Shown here piece after piece: positions 9,636 through 17,646 of a stretch of DNA of 64,000 bases (positions are counted from its first letter, which is position 1; each line of letters starts with the position of its first letter). The stretch is from Acidovorax sp. FJL06 (lineage in GTDB: Bacteria; Pseudomonadota; Gammaproteobacteria; Burkholderiales; Burkholderiaceae_C). The translations under genes and the position numbers were made by a program. The stretch is taken from NCBI RefSeq assembly GCF_003852545.1, contig NZ_QAJR01000005.1, positions 1 through 64,000 of the forward strand. Direction: 5' to 3'. Below the pieces are notes generated by a model. That model had not been told where the DNA came from, ran no database searches, and was given only the letters and a program-made list of their open reading frames with translations.

Positions 9636-9790
9636 GAACACCCCCCTGAGCCGCTTCGCGGCTTCCCCCCGCTCTCGCACTGCTTGCGCAATGCGGGCAG
9701 GGGGACGCAGCCAGCGCAGCGGGGCGGCCCTTGCGCGGCTGCCCGCGCTTTGGGCGCGCCAGTTGCATGCGTCCCAGCCACAGATGACTG
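9636..9790. repeat. GC-rich intergenic hairpin repeat (diverged)
   Basis: The gap between the TolC-like and HlyD-like genes is filled by short inverted segments such as AGCCGCTTCGCGGCT and GCACTGCTTGCGCAATGC. The beginning (CCCCCTGAG, then a CCCCC-rich block) resembles the better-conserved pair of elements at 19822 and 35857. It probably forms RNA hairpins inside the operon transcript. Confidence 0.4.
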
Positions 9791-9809
9791 AGAAGAGAGA
9801 ACAAATACC

Positions 9810-10790
9810 ATGAGCAGCAAGACAACCAAAACCGTTATCGCCGCAGCAGCCTTCGTGGCCGTGGCGGGATTCGTGGGCTTCGGCCTGTGGAAGGCCTCGC
9901 AGCCCGCGCCCGAGCTTTTCCAGGGCCAGATGGAGGCGCAGGAGGCCGACATCGCGCCCAAAGTCACCGCGCGCATCGCGCAGATCCTGGTGAAGGAAGG
10001 CGACCAGATCGCCGTGGGTGCGCCCCTGATTCGCATGGACAGCCCCGAGGTGAAGGCCAAGCTTGCCCAGGCCACCGCCGCGCAGGAGGCCGCCCAGGCC
10101 GTGGCCGCCAAGGCCGAAAGTGGCGCCCGCCCGCAAGAGGTGGAGATGGCCCGCCTGAACTGGCAGCGCGCCGTGGCCGCCGCCGACCTGGCCGATGCGT
10201 CATTCAAGCGCGTGGACGGCCTGGCGCGCGAGGGCCTGGTGGCCGCGCAGAAACGCGACGAGGCCGAGGCCAATTTCAAGGCATCGCGCGACCAGGCGCT
10301 GGCCGCCAAGGCCCAGTACGACCTGGCCCGCGCGGGTGCGCGCACCGAAGACCGCTCGGCCGCCCAGGCCCAGGCGCGCCAGGTGGCGGGCGTGGTGGCC
10401 GAGGTGCAAGCGGCCCAGGCCGAGACCGAACTCAAAAGCCCCGTGGCCGGCGAAGTGGCCAAGGTGCTGGCCCGCACCGGCGAGCTGTCGCCCCAGGGCG
10501 TGGCCGTGGTCACGGTGGTGGACCTCAAGGACCAGTGGGTGGTGCTGAACGTGCGCGAAGACCGCCTGCAGCGTTTTGCCATCGGCAATGAATTCGACGC
10601 CACGCTGCCGGCCCTGGGCAACAAGGCGGTGAAGTTCAAGGTCTACCACACCGGCGCTCTGCCCGACTTCGCCACCTGGCGCGCCACGCGCGCGGGCCAG
10701 GGCTTCGACGCCCGCACCTTCGAGGTGCGCGCGCGCCCCGCAGCCCCCATCGACGGCGCACGCCCCGGCATGACCGTGCTGGTGCAATGA
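9810..10790 (+). CDS. HlyD-family periplasmic adaptor (membrane fusion protein)
   Basis: The 326-residue protein has one N-terminal membrane helix (about residues 9-28), a biotinyl-lipoyl-like segment starting at ADIAPKVTARIAQILVKEGD, a long Ala/Glu coiled-coil hairpin (about 80-200) and a second lipoyl half (ELKSPVAGEVAKVLARTGE). This is the normal plan of HlyD/EmrA adaptors, which join an inner-membrane pump to a TolC-like channel. It follows the TolC-like gene and precedes two ABC-2 permeases. Confidence 0.9.
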   Translation: MSSKTTKTVIAAAAFVAVAGFVGFGLWKASQPAPELFQGQMEAQEADIAPKVTARIAQILVKEGDQIAVGAPLIRMDSPEVKAKLAQATAAQEAAQAVAAKAESGARPQEVEMARLNWQRAVAAADLADASFKRVDGLAREGLVAAQKRDEAEANFKASRDQALAAKAQYDLARAGARTEDRSAAQAQARQVAGVVAEVQAAQAETELKSPVAGEVAKVLARTGELSPQGVAVVTVVDLKDQWVVLNVREDRLQRFAIGNEFDATLPALGNKAVKFKVYHTGALPDFATWRATRAGQGFDARTFEVRARPAAPIDGARPGMTVLVQ

Positions 10791-10793
10791 ACC

Positions 10794-10860
10794 CATATTT
10801 TGAATAAAAAGTGCCCCCAGCGCTTACCCATCAAGCGCTAGCAGCTATGAATTCAATAGT
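10794..10860 (+). repeat. Short palindromic repeat copy overlapping a gene start
   Basis: The copy contains AGCGCTT, six variable bases and AAGCGCTAGCAGCTAT, then GAATTCAATAG. Its final ATG is the best start codon of the next gene, so the element appears to have supplied, or been placed over, the translation start. No good ribosome site lies upstream. Confidence 0.6.
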
Positions 10861-12031
10861 AAACAGCTTCCGCCGCGAAGCCCGCCGCCTGGCGGCCGAC
10901 CCCTGGGACCTGGCCATGGTCACCTGGGTGCCGGTGCTGGGCGCGCTGGTGCTGTGGTGGATCTTCTCGGCCGGCCTGCCGCGCCACCTGGCCGTGGGCG
11001 TGGTCGACGAAGACCACTCCAGCCTGTCGCGCCAGCTGGTGCGCATGCTGGACGCCACGCCAGGCGTGCAGATCACGCAGCACTACACCAATGCCGCCGA
11101 GGCCGAGCGTGCGCTGCGCGCCGTGGAGGTCTATGCCGTGGTCACCATCCCGCGCGACTTTGCACGCACCGTGAAGGAGGGCCGCGCCGCCCAGGTCACG
11201 CTGCTGCACAACGCGCAGATGGGCACCCACTCGGGCCTGCTGCAGCGCGACGTGCGCACCGCCGTGGGCACACTGTCGGCGGGCATCGAGATGGCCGCGC
11301 GCAACAAACGCGGAGAAAGCGCCCAGGCGGTGCGCGTGAGCATGGAGCCCATCCACACGCAGATGGTGGCGCTGTTCAACGTGTCGAGCAACTACGAGCA
11401 GTTTCTGGGCGCGGCGCTCATCCCCGCGCTGCTGCACATCCTGGCCATGACGGCCGGCGCCTGGACGGTGGGCCGCGAGCTGCGCGACCGCAGCCTGGGC
11501 CAGTGGCTCGGAGACGCGCCGGGCGCGGGCGGCGTCCTCTCGACCGCCGGCGCCCTCCTGGGCAAGCTCGCGCTGCCCTGGGCCACGCTCACGCTCACCG
11601 GCCTGCTCGCGCTGGTGGGCATCACCTGGGGCCGGGGCTGGCACCCGCCGGGCAACCTGTGGTGGGTGGCGGGCGCTCTGGCGCTGCTGATGGCCGTGTC
11701 GCTCGCGGCGGGCGCGGCCTTGGCGGCCCTCACGCGCTCGCTGCGCACGGCGCTGTCGGGCGCGGGGTTTTTTGCGGCACCGGCGTTTGCGTTCAGCGGC
11801 GTGGCGTTCCCGCTGTCGGGCATGCCGGGCAGCGCCCGCGCCTGGGCCGAGGCCATGCCCTTCACGCACTACATCCGCCTGCAGATCGAGCAGCTGCAGA
11901 TGGGCGCGCCGCTGGCCACCAGCGTGCCGACCATGGTGGGCCTGATCGCCGCCACCGCCGTGCTCTGGCTGGTGGCCACCGTGGGCCTGCGCCTGGCCGC
12001 CCGGCGCCCCGAAACCTGGGGAGGCCGCTGA
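10847..12031 (+). CDS. ABC-2 type transporter permease (first of two)
   Basis: The 394-residue protein has one N-terminal membrane helix, a large periplasmic domain (about residues 45-180) and a cluster of five or so membrane helices in the C-terminal half, ending in FTHYIRLQIEQLQMGAPL, typical of YhhJ/YbhR-like ABC-2 permeases. It should form a heterodimer with the next product. A GTG at 10811 would add 12 residues but lies in a repeat; the ATG at 10847 fits better. No ATP-binding protein is encoded nearby. Confidence 0.85.
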   Translation: MNSIVNSFRREARRLAADPWDLAMVTWVPVLGALVLWWIFSAGLPRHLAVGVVDEDHSSLSRQLVRMLDATPGVQITQHYTNAAEAERALRAVEVYAVVTIPRDFARTVKEGRAAQVTLLHNAQMGTHSGLLQRDVRTAVGTLSAGIEMAARNKRGESAQAVRVSMEPIHTQMVALFNVSSNYEQFLGAALIPALLHILAMTAGAWTVGRELRDRSLGQWLGDAPGAGGVLSTAGALLGKLALPWATLTLTGLLALVGITWGRGWHPPGNLWWVAGALALLMAVSLAAGAALAALTRSLRTALSGAGFFAAPAFAFSGVAFPLSGMPGSARAWAEAMPFTHYIRLQIEQLQMGAPLATSVPTMVGLIAATAVLWLVATVGLRLAARRPETWGGR

Positions 12032-12032
12032 C

Positions 12033-13178
12033 ATGGACACCCAAATGAACACCGCCCCCCGCAACCTGCTCCACGCCTGGCTGCTGGCCCTGGCCACCGT
12101 GGCGCGCGACAAGGGCGTGCTGCTGCTGCTCATCGGCGCGCCCGTGCTCTACGGCTTTTTCTACCCCTGGTTCTATACCGACGAAGTGCTCACCCGCGTG
12201 CCCGTGGCCGTGGTGGACATGGACCACACCAGCCTGTCGCGCCAGATCACGCGTTTTGCCGACGCCGACCCGCGCATCGAGGTGCGGCTGGTCACCGGCA
12301 GCGAACGCGAGGCCCAGCAGGCCCTGTGGCGCGGCGAGATCGAGGGCTACGCGGTGATCCCCGCCAACCTCAAGCGCAGCGTGGTGCGCGGCGAGAACGC
12401 AGTGGTCAGCATCGAGGCCAACGGCGCCTACGCGCTGCTCAACAAGGCCGTGCAGTACGGTTTTGCCGAGGCCGTGGGCACAGTGTCGGCCGGCGTCGAG
12501 ATCCGCAGGCTGCAGGCCAGCGGCCAAAGCGCCCAGCAGGCCCGCGCCAGCCGCGCCCCGGTGCAGCTGCAGATGGTGGCGCTGTTCAACCCCATCGAAG
12601 GCTACGGCAGCTTCGTCGTGCCCGCCGTGGCGCTTTTGATCCTGCAGCAGACCCTGCTCATGGGCGCGGCCCTGCTCGCTGGCACCTGGGTGGAAAGCGG
12701 CGCGCACCGCGCCGGCGCCACCACCTGGCTGGGCCGCCTGCTCGCGCTGTGCACCCTGGGCTGGGCCAGCGGGCTGTTCTACTTTGGCTGGATCTTTGTG
12801 CTGCACGACTACCCGCGCGGCGGCAACCCGCTGGGTGCGCTGGCCCTGCTGGCCTGCTACGTGCCCGCCATCGCGGCGCTGGGTTCGCTGCTGGGGCTGT
12901 GGTTCGGCAACCGCGAGCGCGCGCTGCAGGTGCTGCTGTTCACCACGCTGCCCATCGCCTTCGTGGCCGGCTTCTCCTGGCCCGTGGAGGCCCTGCCCGA
13001 ACCGCTGCAATGGCTGCGCTGGCTGCTGCCCAGCACCTCGGGCGTGCAGGCCTCGCTGCGGCTCAACCAGCTGGGCGCGCCTTTGGTGGCAGCGTTGCCC
13101 TACCTGTGCACGCTGGTGGCCCTGGGCGCCGTGTGCACGGCGGCGGTGTTGTGGAAGGCCCGCCCCCGGCAAGCGTAA
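12033..13178 (+). CDS. ABC-2 type transporter permease (second of two)
   Basis: The 381-residue protein has the same plan as the preceding permease: an N-terminal helix (LLLLIGAPVLYGFFYPWF), a periplasmic domain beginning VPVAVVDMDHTSLSRQI, and a C-terminal group of membrane helices. The phrase DxDHxSLSRQ is shared by both, so they are paralogues that likely pair. Only one base separates the genes, so translation is probably coupled. A Walker-type ATPase partner is missing from the operon and must come from elsewhere, or the pair works without one. Confidence 0.87.
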   Translation: MDTQMNTAPRNLLHAWLLALATVARDKGVLLLLIGAPVLYGFFYPWFYTDEVLTRVPVAVVDMDHTSLSRQITRFADADPRIEVRLVTGSEREAQQALWRGEIEGYAVIPANLKRSVVRGENAVVSIEANGAYALLNKAVQYGFAEAVGTVSAGVEIRRLQASGQSAQQARASRAPVQLQMVALFNPIEGYGSFVVPAVALLILQQTLLMGAALLAGTWVESGAHRAGATTWLGRLLALCTLGWASGLFYFGWIFVLHDYPRGGNPLGALALLACYVPAIAALGSLLGLWFGNRERALQVLLFTTLPIAFVAGFSWPVEALPEPLQWLRWLLPSTSGVQASLRLNQLGAPLVAALPYLCTLVALGAVCTAAVLWKARPRQA

Positions 13179-13182
13179 GGTG

Positions 13183-13707
13183 TCAGGCTGCCGCCCGCCC
13201 CGTGCGCAGGCGCACCGGGCCGCTGCGCTGCTCCACGGCGGCCTGCACTTCCTTGCGCAGGCCCAGCGCGAACGCCCACTCGGCCACCACGAACAGCGGG
13301 CCGACGATCAGGCCCATGAGGTCGTCCACAAACGCAGGCTTGCGGCCTTCGTAGTAGTGGCCCACGAACTGGATCACCCAGCCCACCGCGAACAGCCCGA
13401 TACCCGTGGCCAGCCACACCGCCAGGCTCTGCACGGCCACCCACTGCGCCAGGGCCAGCATGGCAGCCAGCAGCGTGGCCATGGCCAGGCCAAAACGCAT
13501 GTCCAGGCGGACGTAGAAGATGCTACTGGCCAGCGCGCACAGCAGCGCGGGCGTCACCGGCAGATCGCCCACCATCCAGGCGGGGCGCGACAGCAGCACG
13601 ACCACCGCGAACATGATCATCGGCACGCCCACAAAATGGGTGTGGATGTTGCGCGGGTCGCGGTGGTAGTCGGCGTACTGCGCCAGGTGGTCGATCAGGG
13701 TTTTCAT
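13183..13707 (-). CDS. Mpo1-like family protein (DUF962/YGL010w type)
   Basis: The 174-residue membrane protein carries the family hallmarks: NIHTHFVGVP near residue 20 and QFVGHYYEGRKPAFVDD near 112-128, both with histidines that in the yeast member Mpo1 bind iron for alpha-oxidation of 2-hydroxy fatty acids. Three to four hydrophobic helices lie between them. A GGAG ribosome site precedes the ATG. Its stop lies 5 bp from the convergent ABC permease. Whether the bacterial protein has dioxygenase activity is inference. Confidence 0.82.
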   Translation of the reverse strand: MKTLIDHLAQYADYHRDPRNIHTHFVGVPMIMFAVVVLLSRPAWMVGDLPVTPALLCALASSIFYVRLDMRFGLAMATLLAAMLALAQWVAVQSLAVWLATGIGLFAVGWVIQFVGHYYEGRKPAFVDDLMGLIVGPLFVVAEWAFALGLRKEVQAAVEQRSGPVRLRTGRAAA

Positions 13708-13808
13708 GGGTGTCTCCGGCCATTGTTTTGAGCAGCATCAACACTCGCCCCGCAGTCGCGCCAGCGTCTGTCGTGCACACGACAAAAAGGCACACTCCCA
13801 CGGCTTCG

Positions 13809-13880
13809 CCCCCTCTGCCTCGCGCCCCCTCTGCCTCGCGCCCTCTCCGCCTCGCGCCCTCTCCGCCTCGCGCCCTATCC
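13809..13880 (+). repeat. Four-copy 16-bp tandem repeat upstream of a Crp/Fnr gene
   Basis: The phrase GCCTCGCG occurs at 13817, 13833, 13849 and 13865, an exact 16-bp period, with the unit GCCTCGCGCCCTCTCC and small variants. The run ends only 8 bp before the start codon of the regulator and replaces a normal ribosome binding site with pyrimidine-rich sequence. Confidence 0.85.
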
Positions 13881-13887
13881 GCACCGC

Positions 13888-14592
13888 ATGACCGACCCCG
13901 CCGCCTTTCTGCCCGTCCTCCAGTCCGGCCGCTGGTTTGCCCACCTGCCCCCCGACTTCGCCCAGCCCCTGATCGCCATGGCCCACCTGCGCCAGATGCA
14001 GGCGGGCGAAGTGCTCTTTCTGCGCGGCGACGCCCCCTGCGGGCTGTATGCGGTGGTGCGCGGCGCGATCAGCATCTCGGGCACCGGCGGGCGGGCGCAC
14101 GAGGCGCGTTCGGCGCTGCTCACGCGGCTGGAGCCGCCCAACTGGTTTGGCGAGATCTCGGTGTTCGACGACTCGGCCCGCACGCACGACGCCCATGCCG
14201 CCGAGGCCAGCACCCTGCTGCAGGTGCCGCACGAGCGGCTGCAGGCCTGGCTGCAGGCCCACCCCGGGCACTGGCATGCGCTGGCCCTGCTGCTCACCGA
14301 CAAGCTGCGCACCGCCTTTGTGGCCATGGAAGAACTGGCCCTGCTGCCCGCGCCGCAGCGCCTGGCACGCCGCCTGGTCGCCATGGCCGAAGGCTACGGC
14401 CAGTGGAACGCCGAAGGCCAGTCGCGCCGCGTGATCGGCATCTCGCAGGAGCAGCTGTCGCTGATGCTCGCCATCTCGCGCCAGACCACCAACCAGATCC
14501 TCAAGGACCTGGAGGCGCGCCACCTGGTGCGCGTGCAGCGCGGTGAGGTGGAAATCCTGGATCTAGCCGGTCTGCGCGTGGCCTGCTCCTGA
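13888..14592 (+). CDS. Crp/Fnr family transcriptional regulator
   Basis: The 234-residue protein has an N-terminal cyclic-nucleotide-binding-like beta-roll (about residues 15-140, with LFLRGDAPCGLYAVVRGAISI) and a C-terminal winged helix (ISQEQLSLMLAISRQTTNQI, about 185-204). It lacks the N-terminal cysteine cluster of FNR, so an iron-sulfur oxygen sensor is unlikely; the effector is unknown. No Shine-Dalgarno sequence is visible; a 16-bp tandem repeat runs almost to the start codon. The target genes may include the neighbouring aldehyde dehydrogenase, but nothing in the sequence proves this. Confidence 0.88.
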   Translation: MTDPAAFLPVLQSGRWFAHLPPDFAQPLIAMAHLRQMQAGEVLFLRGDAPCGLYAVVRGAISISGTGGRAHEARSALLTRLEPPNWFGEISVFDDSARTHDAHAAEASTLLQVPHERLQAWLQAHPGHWHALALLLTDKLRTAFVAMEELALLPAPQRLARRLVAMAEGYGQWNAEGQSRRVIGISQEQLSLMLAISRQTTNQILKDLEARHLVRVQRGEVEILDLAGLRVACS

Positions 14593-14597
14593 AACCG

Positions 14598-14642
14598 CTA
14601 CTAAAGATATAGCTGCGTGCGCTCAATGGCAAAGCGTTGGCG
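14598..14642 (-). repeat. Diverged copy of the short palindromic repeat
   Basis: On the minus strand the element reads CCAACGCTT, a spacer, GAGCGCACGCAGCTAT. This matches the pattern of the repeat family with several substitutions. It fills most of the gap between the Crp/Fnr and aldehyde dehydrogenase genes. Confidence 0.4.
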
Positions 14643-14688
14643 TTGCATTTCACATAAATACTAAGCACACATTCCATTTCCGGGCAAA

Positions 14689-16131
14689 ATGGCGGGCATG
14701 CAACTGAACTACATCGCCAACGCCTCTGTTCCGTCCGCTTCGGGCCGCACGATCCCGGTGATCGACCCGTCCGACGGCCAGCCCTTCGACGAGATCCAGC
14801 GCAGCAATGCCGACGACATCGACGCGGCGGTGCATGCGGCACGCCAGTGCTACAACGCCGTGTGGCAGAAGCTGGCGCCGGTGGAACGCGGCCGGCTGCT
14901 GCAAAAGCTCTCGGCCAAGATCCTGGAGCATTCCGACGAGCTCACGGCGCTGGAGCAGCGCGACTGCGGCAAGCCCACCAAACAGGCACGGGCCGATGCG
15001 ATTGCGCTGGCGCGCTACTTCGAGTTCTATGCCGGGGCCTGCGACAAGTTCCACGGCGAGACCATTCCCTACCCCGATGGCTACAGCGTGCTCACCTGGC
15101 GCGAGCCGCACGGCGTGACGGGCCACGTGATCCCCTGGAACTACCCCATGCAGATCTTCGGCCGCAGCGTGGGCGGCGCGCTGGCGGCGGGCAACGTGTG
15201 CGTTGTGAAGCCGGCGGAGGACGCCTGCCTGTCGCTGATCCGCGTGGCGCAGCTCGCGGCCGAGGTGGGCTTCCCCCCGGGTGCGCTCAACATCGTCACC
15301 GGCTACGGCCATGAGGTGGGCGACGCGCTGGCGCGCCACCCCGGCATCGACCACATCAGCTTCACCGGCAGCCCCAAGATCGGCACGCTGATCCAGCAGG
15401 TGGCCGCCGAGCGCCACTGCCCCGTGACGCTGGAGCTGGGCGGCAAGAGCCCGCAGATCATCTTTGCCGACGCCGACCTGGATGCGGCCATCCCCGTGGT
15501 CATCAACGCCATCGTGCAGAACGCCGGGCAGACCTGCTCGGCGGGCTCGCGCGTGCTGATCGACTCGCTGATTTACGAACCCTTGCTGGAGCGGCTGGGC
15601 AAGGCCTTCGAGGCGCTTCGCGTGGGCCCCGCCGCCATGGACCTGGACGTGGGCCCGCTGATCCGCCAGACGCAGCAGCAGCGCGTGTGGGATTTCCTGT
15701 CGGACGCCCAGGTGGCGGGCATCCCCATGGTGGGCCAGGGCGTGGTGGTGGACGAAGCCCCCGAGACCGGCTACTACCAGGCCCCCACGCTGTTGCGCGA
15801 CGTGCCGGTGGGCCACCGCCTGGCGCAGGAAGAAGTGTTTGGGCCCGTGCTGTGCGCCATGGCCTTTCAGGACGAAGACCACGCCGTGGAGCTGGCCAAC
15901 GCCACGCAGTTCGGCCTGGTGGCCGGCATCTGGACACGCGACGGCGCGCGCCAGTTCCGCATGGCCAAGCGGGTGCACAGCGGCCAGGTGTTCATCAACA
16001 ACTACGGCGCTGCAGGCGGTGTGGAGCTGCCGTTTGGCGGCGTCAAATCCAGCGGCTATGGGCGCGAGAAGGGCTTGGAGGCGCTGTACGGCTTCACCAC
16101 GCTCAAAACGGTGGCCATCAAGTACGGTTGA
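14689..16131 (+). CDS. Aldehyde dehydrogenase, NAD(P)+-dependent
   Basis: The 480-residue protein is a complete ALDH superfamily member. It has the oxyanion Asn in WNYP (N151), the cofactor Lys in VKPAE (K174), FTGSPKIG at 225-232, the general base Glu in LELGGKSP (E249) and the catalytic Cys in GQTCSAGSRV (C283). It oxidises an aldehyde to the acid in the cytoplasm. The substrate cannot be read from sequence; betaine-aldehyde-like and gamma-aminobutyraldehyde-like enzymes are similar. A second ATG at 14698 would remove three residues. It may form a unit with the DUF2889 and SDR genes downstream. Confidence 0.93.
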   Translation: MAGMQLNYIANASVPSASGRTIPVIDPSDGQPFDEIQRSNADDIDAAVHAARQCYNAVWQKLAPVERGRLLQKLSAKILEHSDELTALEQRDCGKPTKQARADAIALARYFEFYAGACDKFHGETIPYPDGYSVLTWREPHGVTGHVIPWNYPMQIFGRSVGGALAAGNVCVVKPAEDACLSLIRVAQLAAEVGFPPGALNIVTGYGHEVGDALARHPGIDHISFTGSPKIGTLIQQVAAERHCPVTLELGGKSPQIIFADADLDAAIPVVINAIVQNAGQTCSAGSRVLIDSLIYEPLLERLGKAFEALRVGPAAMDLDVGPLIRQTQQQRVWDFLSDAQVAGIPMVGQGVVVDEAPETGYYQAPTLLRDVPVGHRLAQEEVFGPVLCAMAFQDEDHAVELANATQFGLVAGIWTRDGARQFRMAKRVHSGQVFINNYGAAGGVELPFGGVKSSGYGREKGLEALYGFTTLKTVAIKYG

Positions 16132-16220
16132 GGCGCCGCAGGGTGTCCCGCCTGCGCACGACGGCGCGGGTGGGCCCCGCTAACCTCCGCCTCTTCTGTA
16201 CGACGCCTTTTCTTTTTGCC

Positions 16221-16829
16221 ATGCCCCTGAGCCCTCCCGCCCCCCGCACCCTCAAGCATGTCCGCCGGGTGAACTACCAGGGCTTTGAACGCGATGATGG
16301 CCTGTGGGACATCGAGGGCGAGCTGCACGACAGCAAAGCCTACGACGCGCCCGCGTTCCGCGACCGCGCCTCGGTGCGCCGCGCGGGCGAGCCCATCCAC
16401 CACCTGTGGCTGCGCGTGACGGTGGACCGCCAGCTCGTGGTGCAGGCCATCGACGTGGCCATGGACACCCACCCGCTCCAGGGCTGCCAGGAGGCCCAGC
16501 CCGCACTGCAGCAGATGGTGGGCTGCAGCATGGCGCGCGGCTGGCGCCAGGCCATCCAGAAGCACCTGGGCGGCGTGGCCAGCTGCACCCACCTGCGCGA
16601 GCTGCTGTTCAACCTGGCCACCGCCGCGTTCCAGTCGGTGCCTGCGGTGTTTGCATCCACCACCCCCGACGAGCCGCCGCGCCACCTGGGCCAGTGCACG
16701 GGCTGGGACTTCAATGGCAACGGCGTGAAGGAGTACTTCCCGCAGTTCTACGGCCGGGTGCCTGCACCACGGCCTACCGCGATGACCCCGGCCACCGAAA
16801 CTTCAGACAAATCCCCCTCTAGCGCTTGA
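16221..16829 (+). CDS. DUF2889 domain-containing protein
   Basis: The 202-residue protein matches the DUF2889 family: an N-terminal beta-rich part (RRVNYQGFERDDGLWDIEGELHD), then CxxC-poor helices with a conserved CTHLRELL motif (about residue 125). Family members often sit beside aldehyde dehydrogenase and SDR genes of aromatic or steroid breakdown in Burkholderiales, as here, but no activity is assigned. No signal peptide is visible. The gene is followed by a repeat copy and then the SDR gene. Confidence 0.75.
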   Translation: MPLSPPAPRTLKHVRRVNYQGFERDDGLWDIEGELHDSKAYDAPAFRDRASVRRAGEPIHHLWLRVTVDRQLVVQAIDVAMDTHPLQGCQEAQPALQQMVGCSMARGWRQAIQKHLGGVASCTHLRELLFNLATAAFQSVPAVFASTTPDEPPRHLGQCTGWDFNGNGVKEYFPQFYGRVPAPRPTAMTPATETSDKSPSSA

Positions 16830-16862
16830 TGGGCAAGCGCTAGCAGCTATCAATTTTGAATA
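16815..16862 (+). repeat. Best-conserved copy of the short palindromic repeat
   Basis: CTAGCGCTTGATGGGC followed by AAGCGCTAGCAGCTAT and CAATTTTGAATAT. The arms TAGCGCTT and AAGCGCTA form a perfect eight-pair stem around a six-base loop. The repeat overlaps the last codons of the DUF2889 gene. Confidence 0.75.
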
Positions 16863-16879
16863 TCCACAGGAGAACCTCC

Positions 16880-17641
16880 ATGCGCGTGCTGAACAAATCC
16901 ATCATCGTCACCGGCGCCGGCAACGGCATTGGCGAGGGCATCGCCAAGCGCCTGGCCGCCGAGGGCGGCAAGGTCATCGTGAACGACATCAACGAAACGG
17001 GCGGCCAGCGCGTGGTGGCCGAGATCACCGCCGCAGGCGGCACCGCCGCCTTTGTGAAGGCCGACGTGACGAACTCAGCCGAGGTGAAGGCCCTGGTCGC
17101 CGAAACGGTGCGCCTGTACGGCCGCCTGGACGTGGTGGTCAACAACGCCGGCTGGACGCACCGCAACCGCCCCATGCTGGAGGTGAGCGAGGAAGACTTT
17201 GACAAGGTCTATGCCATCAACATGAAGAGCATTTACCTGTCGGCCATCCACGCCGTGCCCGAGCTGCGCAAGGCCGGTGGCGGCAGCATCATCAACATCG
17301 CCTCCACCGCCGGGCTGCGCCCGCGCCCGGGCCTGACCTGGTACAACGGCTCCAAGGGTGCCGTCATCATCACCAGCAAGTCCATGGCGGCCGAGCTGGG
17401 CCCCGACAACATCCGCGTGAACTGCATCAACCCCGTGTTCAACCCCGACACGGGCCTGGCCGCCGAGTTTGCGGGCGGCCCGGTGGACGAAGCCCGCCGC
17501 GCCAAGTTTTTGGCCACCATCCCGCTGGGCCGCTTCTCCACGGCGCTGGATGTGGCCAATGCCGCGCTCTACCTGGCCAGCGACGAAGGCGCGTTCATCA
17601 GCGGCGTGTGCATCGAGGTGGACGGCGCGCGCTGCGTCTAG
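16880..17641 (+). CDS. Short-chain dehydrogenase/reductase (3-oxoacyl-ACP reductase-like)
   Basis: The 253-residue cytoplasmic oxidoreductase has the classical SDR elements: cofactor motif TGAGNGIG (11-18), NNAG (88-91), Ser142 in ASTAG, and the catalytic pair Tyr155 and Lys159 in WYNGSKG. An acidic residue after the second strand (VNDIN, Asp36) suggests NAD(H) preference. It reduces or oxidises an alcohol or ketone group; the substrate is unknown. CAGGAGAA before the ATG at 16880 decides the start. It lies downstream of the aldehyde dehydrogenase. Confidence 0.92.
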   Translation: MRVLNKSIIVTGAGNGIGEGIAKRLAAEGGKVIVNDINETGGQRVVAEITAAGGTAAFVKADVTNSAEVKALVAETVRLYGRLDVVVNNAGWTHRNRPMLEVSEEDFDKVYAINMKSIYLSAIHAVPELRKAGGGSIINIASTAGLRPRPGLTWYNGSKGAVIITSKSMAAELGPDNIRVNCINPVFNPDTGLAAEFAGGPVDEARRAKFLATIPLGRFSTALDVANAALYLASDEGAFISGVCIEVDGARCV

Positions 17642-17646
17642 GCCTT

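Noticed and set aside
12326-13354. Long plus-strand frame overlapping the second ABC permease
   Set aside because: Gly/Arg/Pro-rich shadow translation in another frame of a recognisable permease gene.
14601-14625. AT-rich stretch before the aldehyde dehydrogenase as a promoter
   Set aside because: It coincides with a diverged repeat copy and has no properly spaced -35/-10 pair.
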